Positions 25,650 through 34,591 of a stretch of DNA of 64,000 nucleotides are shown here, in pieces. Origin of the DNA: Paenirhodobacter enshiensis (lineage in GTDB: Bacteria; Pseudomonadota; Alphaproteobacteria; Rhodobacterales; Rhodobacteraceae). The stretch's first letter is position 1. The number at the start of each line of letters is the position of its first letter. Location of the stretch: assembly GCF_000740785.1 (NCBI RefSeq), contig NZ_JFZB01000023.1:1-64000 (forward strand), written 5' to 3'. A model generated the notes under the pieces. It made no database searches. It saw only the letters and a list, made by a program, of their open reading frames with translations, and was not told the origin of the DNA. Position numbers and translations under genes: made by a program.

Positions 25650-28156
25650 GGGTCGATCTCCTCTTCTTCCAAGATGAAGTTGAACCCGTCATCAAGGATC
25701 GTGACGGGGGCGGTCTCCTCGGGGTCATCCGCGAGGTTGGTGACGTTCGGGATCAGGTCGGCCGCCCAATCAACGCCGCGCGCGCGCAGCCAGGCGTCGA
25801 GAAAGCCATCGCGCCCATGGGTTGCGAGAATGTCGGCGATCATCGTCTGGTCTGATTTGGAGGAGGCGGCACAGAGCGCGAGGCCAACCTCCGACAGGCC
25901 GAGATCGAAAAGCCGGTTGCCGCGACGCGATTGGCAGTAATAGTCCCTCTTCGGCGTGGCCCGCGCCAGAATCTCGATCTGCCGGTCGTTCAGCCCGAAG
26001 CGGCGATAGATCGCAGTGATTTGCGGCTCGATGGCGCGCTCGTTGGGCAGAAGGAGCCGGGTCGGGCAGGACTCGATGATCGCCGGGGCGATATTGCTGC
26101 CGTCGATATCGGACAGGCTCTGCGTGGCGAAGATGACGCTGGCGTTCTTTTTGCGGAGTGTTTTCAACCACTCGCGGAGTTGGCCCGCGAAGCCGTCATC
26201 ATCTAGCGCCAGCCAGCCCTCGTCGATGATCAGGAGCGTCGGCCGGCCGTCGAGCCGGTCGCCGATGCGGTGGAACAGGTAAGACAAGACCGCCGGTGCC
26301 GCGCCGGTGCCGACCAGCCCCTCGATCTCGAAGGCCTGAACATCGGCGGTGCCGAGATGTTCGACCTCAGCATCGAGCAGCCTGCCATAGGGTCCGCCGA
26401 CGCAATAGGCGCGCAGGGCCTGCTTCAGGTCATTGGATTGCAGCAAGACGGCAAGGCCGGTGATGGTGCGCTCCCCGATCGGGGCAGAGGCCAGCGAGGT
26501 CAGCGCCGTCCAGAGATGCTCCTTCACCTCAGGCGTGATCTGGATGTTTTCGCGCATCAGGATCGCGACGATCCAGTCAGCGGCCCAGGCGCGCTCTGCA
26601 ACATCAACGATCCGGGCCAGCGGTTGCAGGGAAACCCAGGCTTCCGCCGCATCGGTCAGCTCGCCGCCGAGATCGTGCCAGTCGCCACCCATGGCAAGGG
26701 CCGAGGCGCGGATCGAGCCCCCGAAATCGAAGGCGAAGATCTGGCTGCGCGCGTAGCGGCGGAACTGGAGCGCCATCAGCGCCAGCAGTACAGATTTTCC
26801 AGCGCCGGTCGGGCCGACAACAAGCGTATGCCCGACATCTCCGACATGGAGAGAGAAGCGGAACGGGGTCGAACCTTCCGTGCGGCCATATAGAAGCGGA
26901 GGCCCGTTGAAGTGATCGTCCCGTTCCGGCCCCGCCCATACCGCGCTGGAGGGCACCATATGGGCAAGGTTGAGCGTCGAGACCGGGGGTTGGCGGACAT
27001 TGGCATAGGCATGCCCCGGCAGGCTGCCGAGCCAGGCGTCGACGGCATTGACCGTCTCGACCATGACGCTGAAGTCGCGGGACTGGACGATCTTCTCGAC
27101 AAGCCGCAGTTTTTCGTCGGCACGGCGGGCATCTTCATCCCAGACCGTGATGGTGGCCGTCACATAGGCCATGCCCGCCAGGTCCGCGCCGAGCTCCTGC
27201 AGGGCCATGTCGGCGTCAGCGGACTTGTTCGCCGCATCGGTATCGACCAGCGCGGATTGCTCGTTGGTCATCACCTCCTTGAGGATCGCGGCGATGGACT
27301 TGCGTTTAGCGAACCACTGCCGACGGATCTTGGTCAGGAGTTTCGTCGCGTCGGTCTTGTCCATCAGAATGGCGCGGGTGGACCAGCGATAGGGAAAGGC
27401 GAGCCGGTTCATCTCGTCGAGCAGGCCGGGCGTGGTCGTGCCCGGAAACCCGGTGATGGTCAGAATCCGCAGGTGCTGGTTGCCCAGACGCGGTTCCAGC
27501 CCGCCGGTCAGCGGCTGATCGGCCAGCAGCGCATCGAGATAGACTGGGGTTTCCGGCACGCAGACGCGATGCCGATTGGTCGAGATGGTGGAATGAAGAT
27601 AGGTTAGCGTGCCCGCATCATCGAGCCAGCGGCATTCCGGCATGAAGCCATCAAGCAACGCCAGCACGCGGTCGGTGCGGTCGATGAAGCCGCGTACCTG
27701 TTCCCAGGGGGTCACTCCCGAGGTCTCACGACCCTCGTAAAGCCAGGATTCCGAGCGGGCGGATTCCTCGGCAGGCGGGAGCCAGAGGAAGGTGAGAAAA
27801 TAGCCCGAGACGAAATGGCTGCCTTCCTCCTCGAAATCGGCTTTCCGCTCGGCGTCCACCAGCGCGGAGGCCGGATCGGGAAACCGGCCTGCCGGATAGG
27901 TCGCGGCCTCTGTCCGCTGTGCTTCGACGAAGATGGCCCAGCCCGAGCCGAGACGGCGGAAGGCGTTGTTCAACCGCCCGGCCACTGCAACCAGTTCCGC
28001 CGCCACGGCAGAATCCAGATCCGGACCACGAAACTTCGCGGTCCGCTGGAATGACCCGTCCTTGTTGAGGACCGCCCCCTCCCCGACCAGCGCCACCCAG
28101 GGCAAATAGTCGGCGAGGCGGGATGCTGTGCGGCGGTATTCTGCAAGATTCATCAT
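25646..28156 (-). CDS. trbE: TrbE (VirB4-like) type IV secretion ATPase
   Basis: The 836-aa ATPase has an N-terminal VirB4-specific region (MMNLAEYRRTASRLADYLPW) and a C-terminal motor domain. The motor has Walker A VGPTGAGKS, a Walker B (LLIIDEGWLALDD) and the downstream motif VIFATQSLSDI. It powers pilus assembly and substrate transfer at the inner membrane. Length is normal and no lesion is visible. It is the largest gene of the trb operon. Confidence 0.96.
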   Translation of the reverse strand: MMNLAEYRRTASRLADYLPWVALVGEGAVLNKDGSFQRTAKFRGPDLDSAVAAELVAVAGRLNNAFRRLGSGWAIFVEAQRTEAATYPAGRFPDPASALVDAERKADFEEEGSHFVSGYFLTFLWLPPAEESARSESWLYEGRETSGVTPWEQVRGFIDRTDRVLALLDGFMPECRWLDDAGTLTYLHSTISTNRHRVCVPETPVYLDALLADQPLTGGLEPRLGNQHLRILTITGFPGTTTPGLLDEMNRLAFPYRWSTRAILMDKTDATKLLTKIRRQWFAKRKSIAAILKEVMTNEQSALVDTDAANKSADADMALQELGADLAGMAYVTATITVWDEDARRADEKLRLVEKIVQSRDFSVMVETVNAVDAWLGSLPGHAYANVRQPPVSTLNLAHMVPSSAVWAGPERDDHFNGPPLLYGRTEGSTPFRFSLHVGDVGHTLVVGPTGAGKSVLLALMALQFRRYARSQIFAFDFGGSIRASALAMGGDWHDLGGELTDAAEAWVSLQPLARIVDVAERAWAADWIVAILMRENIQITPEVKEHLWTALTSLASAPIGERTITGLAVLLQSNDLKQALRAYCVGGPYGRLLDAEVEHLGTADVQAFEIEGLVGTGAAPAVLSYLFHRIGDRLDGRPTLLIIDEGWLALDDDGFAGQLREWLKTLRKKNASVIFATQSLSDIDGSNIAPAIIESCPTRLLLPNERAIEPQITAIYRRFGLNDRQIEILARATPKRDYYCQSRRGNRLFDLGLSEVGLALCAASSKSDQTMIADILATHGRDGFLDAWLRARGVDWAADLIPNVTNLADDPEETAPVTILDDGFNFILEEEEIDP

Positions 28157-28166
28157 GGCGGGGGCC

Positions 28167-28448
28167 TCACACCGAAAGATGGCCGGGGATACGCAGATGG
28201 CGGCGCGCCACCTCGACGAAGAGCGGATCGCGCTTGGCGGCCCAGACGGCGGCGATATGACCTACGGCCCAGATCAGGATGCCGACGAGCCAGAGCTGCA
28301 GGCCGAGGCCGACCGCGCCGGCCAGCGTGCCATTCAGGATGGCGACTGAGCGCGGCGCACCACCGAGCAGGATCGGTTCGGTCAGGGCGCGATGCACAGG
28401 GACGCTGAATCCGGGCACCGCGTCGAGGGCCTCGAAGCTCACAGCCAT
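28167..28448 (-). CDS. trbD: TrbD (VirB3-like) membrane protein
   Basis: The 93-aa protein reads FSVPVHRALTEPILLGGAPR, the family hallmark, followed by two membrane helices (LAGAVGLGLQLWLVGILIWA). It assembles with the VirB4-type ATPase. The ATG at 28448 shares its base with the trbC stop region, showing coupling. A longer frame running upstream is only open by chance. Confidence 0.9.
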   Translation of the reverse strand: MAVSFEALDAVPGFSVPVHRALTEPILLGGAPRSVAILNGTLAGAVGLGLQLWLVGILIWAVGHIAAVWAAKRDPLFVEVARRHLRIPGHLSV

Positions 28449-28777
28449 CAGATCAGCGCCCCGCCACCGAAGCTGAAGAAGCTGAGGAAGAAGGAACTGG
28501 CCGCGAAGGCGATGGAGATGCCGAAGACGATCTGGATCAGCCGCCGGAACCCGCCGCCGGTGTCGCCGAAGGCCAGAGTCAGGCCGGTGACGATGATGAT
28601 GATCACCGCGACGATCTTGGCGACAGGACCCTCGACGGATTGCAGGATCGATTGCAATGGGGCCTCCCAGGGCATGGAGGACCCTGCGGCAAAGGCCGGG
28701 GCGGTCATGAGGCTCGACCAGACGAAGGCGGCCGCAGTTGCGACATGCTGGCGGATACGGAAGGCGCGACGGATCAT
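28448..28777 (-). CDS. trbC: TrbC (VirB2-like) conjugative pilin
   Basis: The 109-aa prepilin has a signal sequence with the processing site near AFAAGS (residues 28-33) and two hydrophobic helices (KIVAVIIIIVTGLTLAFGD and LIQIVFGISIAFAASSFF). This build and its place between trbB and trbD identify the major pilus subunit. Confidence 0.92.
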   Translation of the reverse strand: MIRRAFRIRQHVATAAAFVWSSLMTAPAFAAGSSMPWEAPLQSILQSVEGPVAKIVAVIIIIVTGLTLAFGDTGGGFRRLIQIVFGISIAFAASSFFLSFFSFGGGALI

Positions 28778-29772
28778 TGAGAGTCTCCTGTGCTGGGAGT
28801 GGTGGTGGGATCAGAAAAGGCGGAAGAGATCCGGTAGTCGCCGTCGGCACCGAGGCCTTCGACGGAGGCGAGTTCCGCAAGCCGGCGGGCAGAGCCCCGA
28901 CCCGTGAGAACGACCACGAGGTCGATGGTCTCGGCGATCAGGGCACGCGGCACGGTGACGACGGCTTCCTGGATGAGTTGTTCGAGGCGGCGCAGCGCAC
29001 CGATGCCGGAACCCGCATGGATGGTGCCGATGCCGCCGGGATGGCCGGTGCCCCAGGCCTTGAGGAGGTCGAGGGCCTCGGCTCCCCTTACTTCGCCAAC
29101 GGGAATACGATCCGGGCGCAGGCGCAGAGAGGCCCGCACCAGTTCAGAAAGAGAGGCAACGCCGTCTTTGGTGCGCATGGCGACGAGGTTCGGTGCGGCG
29201 CATTGCAACTCGCGCGTATCCTCGATGATGACGACGCGGTCCTGGGTCTTCGCGACCTCGGCGAGCAGCGCATTGGTCAGCGTGGTCTTGCCGGTGGAGG
29301 TGCCGCCCGCCACCAGGATATTGGCGCGGGCTGCAACCGCGCGGCGAAGGGCTGCGGCATGACCCGCAGACATGATGCCGACGGCCACATAGTCATCCAG
29401 CGTGAAAACCGCGACGGCGGGTTTGCGGATGGCGAAGGCCGGTGCGGCTACCACAGGGGGAAGCAGACCCTCGAAGCGCTCACCCGTTTCCGGCAGTTCA
29501 GCAGAGACACGCGGGCTGCGGGCATGGACCTCGACGCCGACATGATGGGCAACCAGCCGCACGATGCGTTCGCCATCGGCAGGCGACAGCACCTCCCCTG
29601 TATCGGCCAGCCCCTCGGCCAGCCGATCCACCCAGATCCGGCCATCCGGGTTCAGCATGACCTCGACCACGGAAGGGTCTTGCAGAAAGGTTGAGATGGC
29701 AGGCCCGAGCGCCGTCCGGAGCATGCGCGCGCCGCGGTCCACCACTGCCGGTTTGTGAATGTAGCCTGCCAT
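28774..29772 (-). CDS. trbB: TrbB (VirB11-like) type IV secretion ATPase
   Basis: The 332-aa hexameric traffic ATPase has Walker [12 protein letters not shown], the Asp box and a His box region ([16 protein letters not shown]). It is the first gene of the minus-strand trb operon, overlapping trbC by 4 nt. The 241 bp between it and marR carry the operon promoter region but no gene. Confidence 0.95.
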   Translation of the reverse strand: MAGYIHKPAVVDRGARMLRTALGPAISTFLQDPSVVEVMLNPDGRIWVDRLAEGLADTGEVLSPADGERIVRLVAHHVGVEVHARSPRVSAELPETGERFEGLLPPVVAAPAFAIRKPAVAVFTLDDYVAVGIMSAGHAAALRRAVAARANILVAGGTSTGKTTLTNALLAEVAKTQDRVVIIEDTRELQCAAPNLVAMRTKDGVASLSELVRASLRLRPDRIPVGEVRGAEALDLLKAWGTGHPGGIGTIHAGSGIGALRRLEQLIQEAVVTVPRALIAETIDLVVVLTGRGSARRLAELASVEGLGADGDYRISSAFSDPTTTPSTGDSQ

Positions 29773-30013
29773 CTCGTCCCCGTTCCGCCGGGGAGGCTGG
29801 AGACATTCCCCGAATGGGGATGACTAAAAGAGGGCCAAAGGAGGGTATTTCAACAAGTTTCGGACAGCGTAGTAGCGTGGCGCGTAAATACAGGAGAACG
29901 GCGGTGAGCACCGAAAAAGCGCTTCGCTGCTCGTCGACCAATTTCGGCTTAGATTCGGTTCATGATGTAGCTATGCGGACGGGGCGGTCATGCACAGGAT
30001 CGAGGTCTGGTTG

Positions 30014-30505
30014 TCAGGACAGCGCCTCGGCGATGCGTATCAATACGGCAATCGTGTCTGCACCCGCCGCATCCCTCGCCAATTGTTCAGAGGTCCGGGC
30101 AGCCACATGCGCCTCGGAAAGCACCGATTGACCCTTCGGGGTCAGTAACGTGCGCTGGATGCGTCCATGGCCATCATCCGGGGTGCGCTCGATCAGTTCC
30201 ACCTCGGCAAGCTTGACCAGCATGGCCTGCATGGTCTGCGGCGTCACGAAAGCGCGACGGGCCAGCCTCGCGTTCGATGCGCCCGGTTCCTCTGCGATGC
30301 TGCACAGCACCGAGTAGGTCGAGGCGTTCAGCCCTAGATGTCTGAGATGCCGGTCCATGTGCAGACGCATCGCGTGCTGCGCGCGCTTGAGGGCATAGCC
30401 GACAGTGTCATGCGGGGCGAAAGCCTGATCGGCTATCTCACCGCGCCGGGTGCTACTGGATATATCAGTCGCCTTATATTGTGTCAGCCTCCTGACATAT
30501 CGCAT
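30014..30505 (-). CDS. MarR-family transcriptional regulator
   Basis: The 163-aa protein has the MarR winged helix: GYALKRAQHAMRLHMDRHLR, LNASTYSVLCSIAEEPGASN, FVTPQTMQAMLVKLAEVELI and the wing DGHGRIQRTLLT. The only ATG near the right distance is at 30505. The frame remains open far upstream on this strand, but that part is antisense to the plus-strand cargo genes. It is divergent from the VOC-domain remnant and an operator-like palindrome lies between, so autoregulation is likely. Confidence 0.82.
   Translation of the reverse strand: MRYVRRLTQYKATDISSSTRRGEIADQAFAPHDTVGYALKRAQHAMRLHMDRHLRHLGLNASTYSVLCSIAEEPGASNARLARRAFVTPQTMQAMLVKLAEVELIERTPDDGHGRIQRTLLTPKGQSVLSEAHVAARTSEQLARDAAGADTIAVLIRIAEALS
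30475..30499. promoter_or_regulatory. Operator-like palindrome between marR and the VOC remnant
   Basis: The site reads ATAT-TGT-GTCAG, a four-base centre CCTC, then CTGACATAT: two inverted half-sites of GTCAG extended by ATAT on both sides. It overlaps the marR start region. This is the size and symmetry of a MarR dimer site. Binding is inferred. Confidence 0.45.
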
Positions 30506-30529
30506 ACCTTCCAGTTCAGGACAACTCTC

Positions 30530-31189
30530 ATGCCTCATCTCATCGGCCCCGACTTCATCAGCATTCAGGTCGCAGATCTCGATGCAGCCCGCGACTTTTA
30601 TTCCAACGCCGTCGGCCTGAAGCCTGGGGCCTTCTCTCCCCCCGGTGCAGTGGTCTTTGACACGCAGCCGATCCCCTTCGCAATCCGCAGCCCCCTGGTC
30701 GATCTGAGCGCCGTCTCGACGCTCGGACATGGCGTCGCCCTGTGGTTCGGCAGTGACGATGCCGATGCGCTTCACGACCATCTTGCCGCGCAAGGAGTCG
30801 AACGCCGTGTCGCAGGGTTTTGCCCGCAAGGTCGCGGCCGAGGGCGTGACGGTCGCCGAATGGTCCTTCATGCGGGCGCTGTTCGATGAGGACGGCACCG
30901 CGCCCACCACGCTGGCCGACCGGATGGGGAGACCCGCGGCGCGATCAGCAAGCTGGCGGACCGGCTGGTGGCCAAGGGGCTGGTTCTTCGGGCCGAAGCC
31001 GGCGGGCGCGGGCAGATCCTGTCGCTGACGCCCGAAGGCCGGGCCAAGGTTCCGGCTCTGGCCGCGATGGCCGATGCGAATGACGCCGAATATTTCGGCG
31101 TGCTGACCGGCGAGGACCGCGAGGCGCTGAACCGGATCCTGCAAACCTTTGTCGAGAGGCGAGGATTGACCAGGCCCCCGCTGGACTGA
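30530..31189 (+). pseudogene. Chimeric remnant: VOC (glyoxalase) domain fused to a frameshifted MarR gene
   Basis: The first 90 codons encode a VOC-fold protein (LIGPDFISIQVADLDAARDF, VALWFGSDDADALHDHLAAQ) whose last third is missing. In another frame a MarR-type regulator begins abruptly (VTVAEWSFMRALFDEDGTAP, TTLADRMG). It shifts frame once more near 30928 (ATGGGGAGACC, one base short) and continues TRGAISKLADRLVAKGL and RGQILSLTPEGRAKVPALAA to a stop at 31189. Two genes appear joined by a deletion of their shared junction, and neither can give a full product. Confidence 0.65.
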
Positions 31190-31234
31190 CCCGCCGGGCC
31201 TGACCTGACCTCTGCAAACAAGAAAGGAACCGCC

Positions 31235-31636
31235 ATGGACGCGGAGCGAACTTCTATTGCCGAAACCTGCCTGCATGCCGCGCATGACGGCAGCCTCAGC
31301 TTCCCCGAGATCGTGGGCAGGCTGATCGCTGCCGGCTTCGAGGGCTACATGGTCGACTATCGCCGCAACACGCAGATCTTCTATCTTCCAGACGGCGACA
31401 GTGTGGTGCTGGACATGCCGCAGGCCTCGGGCGTAGTCGGTGCCGAATTCGATGCGGGCGAGATGGTACGCCTTGTCCGCTGGGCACAGGCCAACCCCGC
31501 CGATTACAGCTACGCCGCCTTCAGCGAAAAGGCGCGGGCGGCCGGTTGCGCGGGTTACATCGTCTCCTTCCTCGGGCGGCGCGTGGTCTATTTCGGCCGC
31601 ACTGCCGAAACCCATGTCGAACATTTCCCGGGCTGA
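31235..31636 (+). CDS. DUF1398 family protein
   Basis: The 133-aa protein reads LSFPEIVGRLIAAGFEGYMV, FYLPDGDSVVLDM and CAGYIVSFLGRRVVYFGRTA, the pattern of DUF1398, a family of unknown function. AAGAAAGGA precedes the ATG. It follows the MarR remnant and overlaps no neighbour; transport gene 31643 starts 7 nt after its stop, so the two probably form one transcript. Confidence 0.7.
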   Translation: MDAERTSIAETCLHAAHDGSLSFPEIVGRLIAAGFEGYMVDYRRNTQIFYLPDGDSVVLDMPQASGVVGAEFDAGEMVRLVRWAQANPADYSYAAFSEKARAAGCAGYIVSFLGRRVVYFGRTAETHVEHFPG

Positions 31637-31642
31637 GCCGGC

Positions 31643-32080
31643 ATGACGCCCGCAGGATTTCTCTTGGGTGGGGTGATCCCCATCATCTGCCTGGGGTTGG
31701 GAAAGGTGCTGATGCGGGCGAGCATCGGCGCCGGTGCCCCGATCCCGGTCAATCTGGTGCTGGTGGGCAGCACCGTCGCCGCTCTCGGCTGGGGCACCGT
31801 GTTCCTCAAGGGCGCACCACTGCCCGGGTTTCCGGCCATGGGTTTTGCCATGGCCATGAGGGCGAGCTGGACCTTGGCCATCGCCTGCATGGCCTGGGGC
31901 ATGGCGGTGCTGAAACTCCCGGTTTCGGTGGTTGCGCCCCTGACCAACAGTAACGCGCTGGTGGCAGTGCTGGTCGGGGCCATCGCCTTTGCCGAATGGT
32001 GCGACCTGAACCTGCCGCTGGTGATGCTGGGGACCACGCTGGTCTGCACAGGGGCGACGGTAATCGCTCTGGCAAAGTAG
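31643..32080 (+). CDS. Small drug/metabolite-type (EamA-like) membrane protein
   Basis: The 145-aa protein has about five hydrophobic helices and ends VAVLVGAIAFAEWCDLNLPL-VMLGTTLVCTGATVIALA, which resembles the last two helices of EamA/DMT transporters. At half the usual EamA length it would have to dimerise. Substrate unknown. Together with the DUF1398 gene it forms the cargo between trbB and traG. Confidence 0.55.
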   Translation: MTPAGFLLGGVIPIICLGLGKVLMRASIGAGAPIPVNLVLVGSTVAALGWGTVFLKGAPLPGFPAMGFAMAMRASWTLAIACMAWGMAVLKLPVSVVAPLTNSNALVAVLVGAIAFAEWCDLNLPLVMLGTTLVCTGATVIALAK

Positions 32081-32135
32081 GTGTAGGCAACGAGAAAGAG
32101 CATGCGGGTAAACACTGAAACCCACCGATCAGACC

Positions 32136-32576
32136 TTACGCCCCACCTGCTTGGTCTGTACCCTGCACGTCATCCGACACCTCCTGTCGGAGCTTTGGCC
32201 CTTGAGCAAGCCGCCGGCCGAGAGCGGCGATGAACGCCTCATACCGCTCGCTCACCTTGCTTCGGGCAGCTTTCGCAGCGGGCTCCGGCAGTGCCGGCGT
32301 CGTCGCAAGCCAGAAGCGGATGAATACCGCCATGGTCTCGACCGAGATCCCGACATCACGTTCGACGCGGGCAAGACGGCGATCAATCTGATCAAGGCGC
32401 CTGGCGACAACGGCCTCCCTCCGCTCGGCATCATCGGGCGACAAAAAGGACGCGATGGCCGCTTCCGCGATCATCGACTGAGACCGATCCCGTCGCGCGG
32501 CAAAATCCGACAGGGCCTTCTCGACCTCCGGGTCGAGATAGACGGTGAACTTGCGCTTCTTCGGACGGATGGCCAT
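32136..32576 (-). CDS. Ribbon-helix-helix (CopG-like) protein next to traG
   Basis: The 146-aa protein begins MAIRPKKRKFTVYLDPEVEK and continues ALSDFAARRDRSQSMIAEAA, a typical ribbon-helix-helix DNA-binding start. A Leu/Arg-rich helical region follows (RRLDQIDRRLARVERDVGIS). It starts 5 nt after the traG stop on the same strand. CopG-like proteins in this position bind near oriT or regulate transfer genes. The start at 32576 is chosen because the fold begins there; longer in-frame extensions are unlikely. Confidence 0.75.
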   Translation of the reverse strand: MAIRPKKRKFTVYLDPEVEKALSDFAARRDRSQSMIAEAAIASFLSPDDAERREAVVARRLDQIDRRLARVERDVGISVETMAVFIRFWLATTPALPEPAAKAARSKVSERYEAFIAALGRRLAQGPKLRQEVSDDVQGTDQAGGA

Positions 32577-32580
32577 CGCG

Positions 32581-34566
32581 CTAGAGATCCATGCCATCGC
32601 TGGGGTCCATCGAGACCTGGCGGGCGATGCTCTGAACATGGCGGACCATGCGCCGGTTCTGAACCGCCTCCTCGTCGATATCATCGCCGAGACCGGCCTC
32701 GAACTCGTTCTCGATGGGCTTCTTCTTTTCGACCGGCTTCACGCGGTTGAGTTCCGGTTGCAGCCTCCGCTCGGATTCTGTCGGATCTTCGTCCTCGGCC
32801 TCCCCCGGCATCGGATCATCCGTCCCTGCCGATCGTGCCGGGATCGGCAGGCTCATCCAGTCATCGGGGCGTGGATGCGGTGATTGTGTGAGGACCGGCG
32901 GCGGCAATAGCCGCTCGCGGAACCGTGCATCTTCGAAATACCGCGCCTTCTTCGCCTTGATCGGCGGGATGCCCGCGACCATGACGATCTCTTCGTTCGG
33001 CGGAAGCTGCATGATCTCGCCCGGGGTGAGCAACTGGCGGGCGGTCTCAGAGCGTGACACCATCAGATGGCCGAGCCAGGGCGACAGCCGGTGCCCGGCA
33101 TAGTTCTTCATCGCCTTCATCTCGGTCGCGGTCCCGAGCGCGTCCGACACCCGCTTCGCGGTGCGTTCGTCATTCGTCGCAAAGCTGACCCGCACATGGC
33201 AGTTGTCGAGGATCGAATTGTTCGGCCCATAGGCTTTTTCGATCTGGTTCAGCGACTGCGCGATCAGGAAGCTCTTCAGGCCATAGCCTGCCATGAAAGC
33301 CAGGGCCGTCTCGAAGAAATCCAGTCGCCCGAGCGCCGGAAACTCGTCGAGCATCAGGAGCAGCCGATGCCGCCCGGCATTGGCCTGCAGATCCTCGGTC
33401 AGACGCCGACCGACCTGATTGAGCAGCAGGCGCATCAGCGGCTTTGTGCGATTGATGTCGGAGGGCGGCACGACGAGGTAAAGGGTGGTCGGCTCTTCGC
33501 CGCCGACGATATCACTGATCCGCCAGTCGCAGCGGCGCGTGACCTCGGCCACCACCGGATCGCGGTAAAGGCCAAGGAACGACATGGCGGTCGACAACAC
33601 GCCTGATCTCTCGTTCTCGGACTTGTTCCTCAGCTCGCGCGCGGCGCTGGCAACGACCGGATGCGGTCCCGCCTCGCCCAGATGCGGGGTCTTCATCATC
33701 GCCCGGAGCGTGGAATCCACCGGACGTTTCGGATCGGACAGGAATTTGGCGACGCCTGCCAGCGTCTTGTCGGGTTCGGCATAGAGGACATGCAGGATCG
33801 CGCCGACCAGCAGCGAATGCGAGGTCTTTTCCCAATGGTTGCGCTTGTCGAGGCTGCCTTCCGGATCAACGAGGATATCGGCGATGTTCTGGACGTCCCG
33901 CACCTCCCATTCGCCGCGGCGCACCTCAAGGAGCGGATTGTAGGCAGAGGATTTCGGATTGGTCGGATCGAAGAGCAGCACACGGCCATGCTGGGCCCGG
34001 AAACCCGAGGTCAGCTGCCAGTTCTCGCCCTTGATGTCATGGACGATGGCGGAGCCGGGCCAGGTCAGAAGTGACGGCACCACCAGACCAACGCCCTTGC
34101 CGGATCGGGTCGGCGCGAAGCACAATACATGCTCCGGCCCGTCATGGCGCAGGTAGTCCTGATCGTAACGGCCCAGCACGACACCATCGGGATCGAGCAG
34201 CCCCGCCGCCTGGATCTCGGGCCGTTCCGCCCATCGCGCCGAACCATAGGTTGCGACGCCTCGAGCCTCCCGCGCCCGCCAGACCGACATCCCGATCGCG
34301 ACGGCGATAGCGATGAAGCCACCCGATGCCGCGATGAGGCCGCCCTTGGTGAATATCGTCGGCGCATAGGCTTCATAGAAGTACCACCACCAGAAGATTG
34401 CCGGCGGATAATAGACCGGCGTCCCGAATATCTCGAACCAGGGCGGGCCAAGCTGGGCCTGATAGCCGAGGCTCCAGGCGACATACTGCGTCGCGCCCCA
34501 GGTGGTCGCGAGGATGATCAGGAAGACGATGGAGATCTGTCCCCAGAGGATTTTTGTGGCGGACAT
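32581..34566 (-). CDS. traG: TraG (VirD4-like) coupling protein
   Basis: The 661-aa protein has two N-terminal membrane helices (about residues 7-27 and 71-92) and a VirD4 motor domain with Walker A APTRSGKGVG and Walker B LLMLDEFPALG. It brings the relaxase-DNA complex to the secretion channel. GGAG lies before the ATG at 34566; an in-frame ATG 99 nt upstream would overlap the relaxase end and is not preferred. Confidence 0.95.
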   Translation of the reverse strand: MSATKILWGQISIVFLIILATTWGATQYVAWSLGYQAQLGPPWFEIFGTPVYYPPAIFWWWYFYEAYAPTIFTKGGLIAASGGFIAIAVAIGMSVWRAREARGVATYGSARWAERPEIQAAGLLDPDGVVLGRYDQDYLRHDGPEHVLCFAPTRSGKGVGLVVPSLLTWPGSAIVHDIKGENWQLTSGFRAQHGRVLLFDPTNPKSSAYNPLLEVRRGEWEVRDVQNIADILVDPEGSLDKRNHWEKTSHSLLVGAILHVLYAEPDKTLAGVAKFLSDPKRPVDSTLRAMMKTPHLGEAGPHPVVASAARELRNKSENERSGVLSTAMSFLGLYRDPVVAEVTRRCDWRISDIVGGEEPTTLYLVVPPSDINRTKPLMRLLLNQVGRRLTEDLQANAGRHRLLLMLDEFPALGRLDFFETALAFMAGYGLKSFLIAQSLNQIEKAYGPNNSILDNCHVRVSFATNDERTAKRVSDALGTATEMKAMKNYAGHRLSPWLGHLMVSRSETARQLLTPGEIMQLPPNEEIVMVAGIPPIKAKKARYFEDARFRERLLPPPVLTQSPHPRPDDWMSLPIPARSAGTDDPMPGEAEDEDPTESERRLQPELNRVKPVEKKKPIENEFEAGLGDDIDEEAVQNRRMVRHVQSIARQVSMDPSDGMDL

Positions 34567-34591
34567 GGGCGGTGCTCCTTTCCGGGTGATG

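Noticed and set aside
30506-32125. Very long minus-strand open frame upstream of marR
   Set aside because: The frame stays open because of codon bias opposite the plus-strand cargo genes; its residues are low-complexity His/Gly/Pro-rich and match no family. Only the last 163 codons, a MarR protein, are credible.
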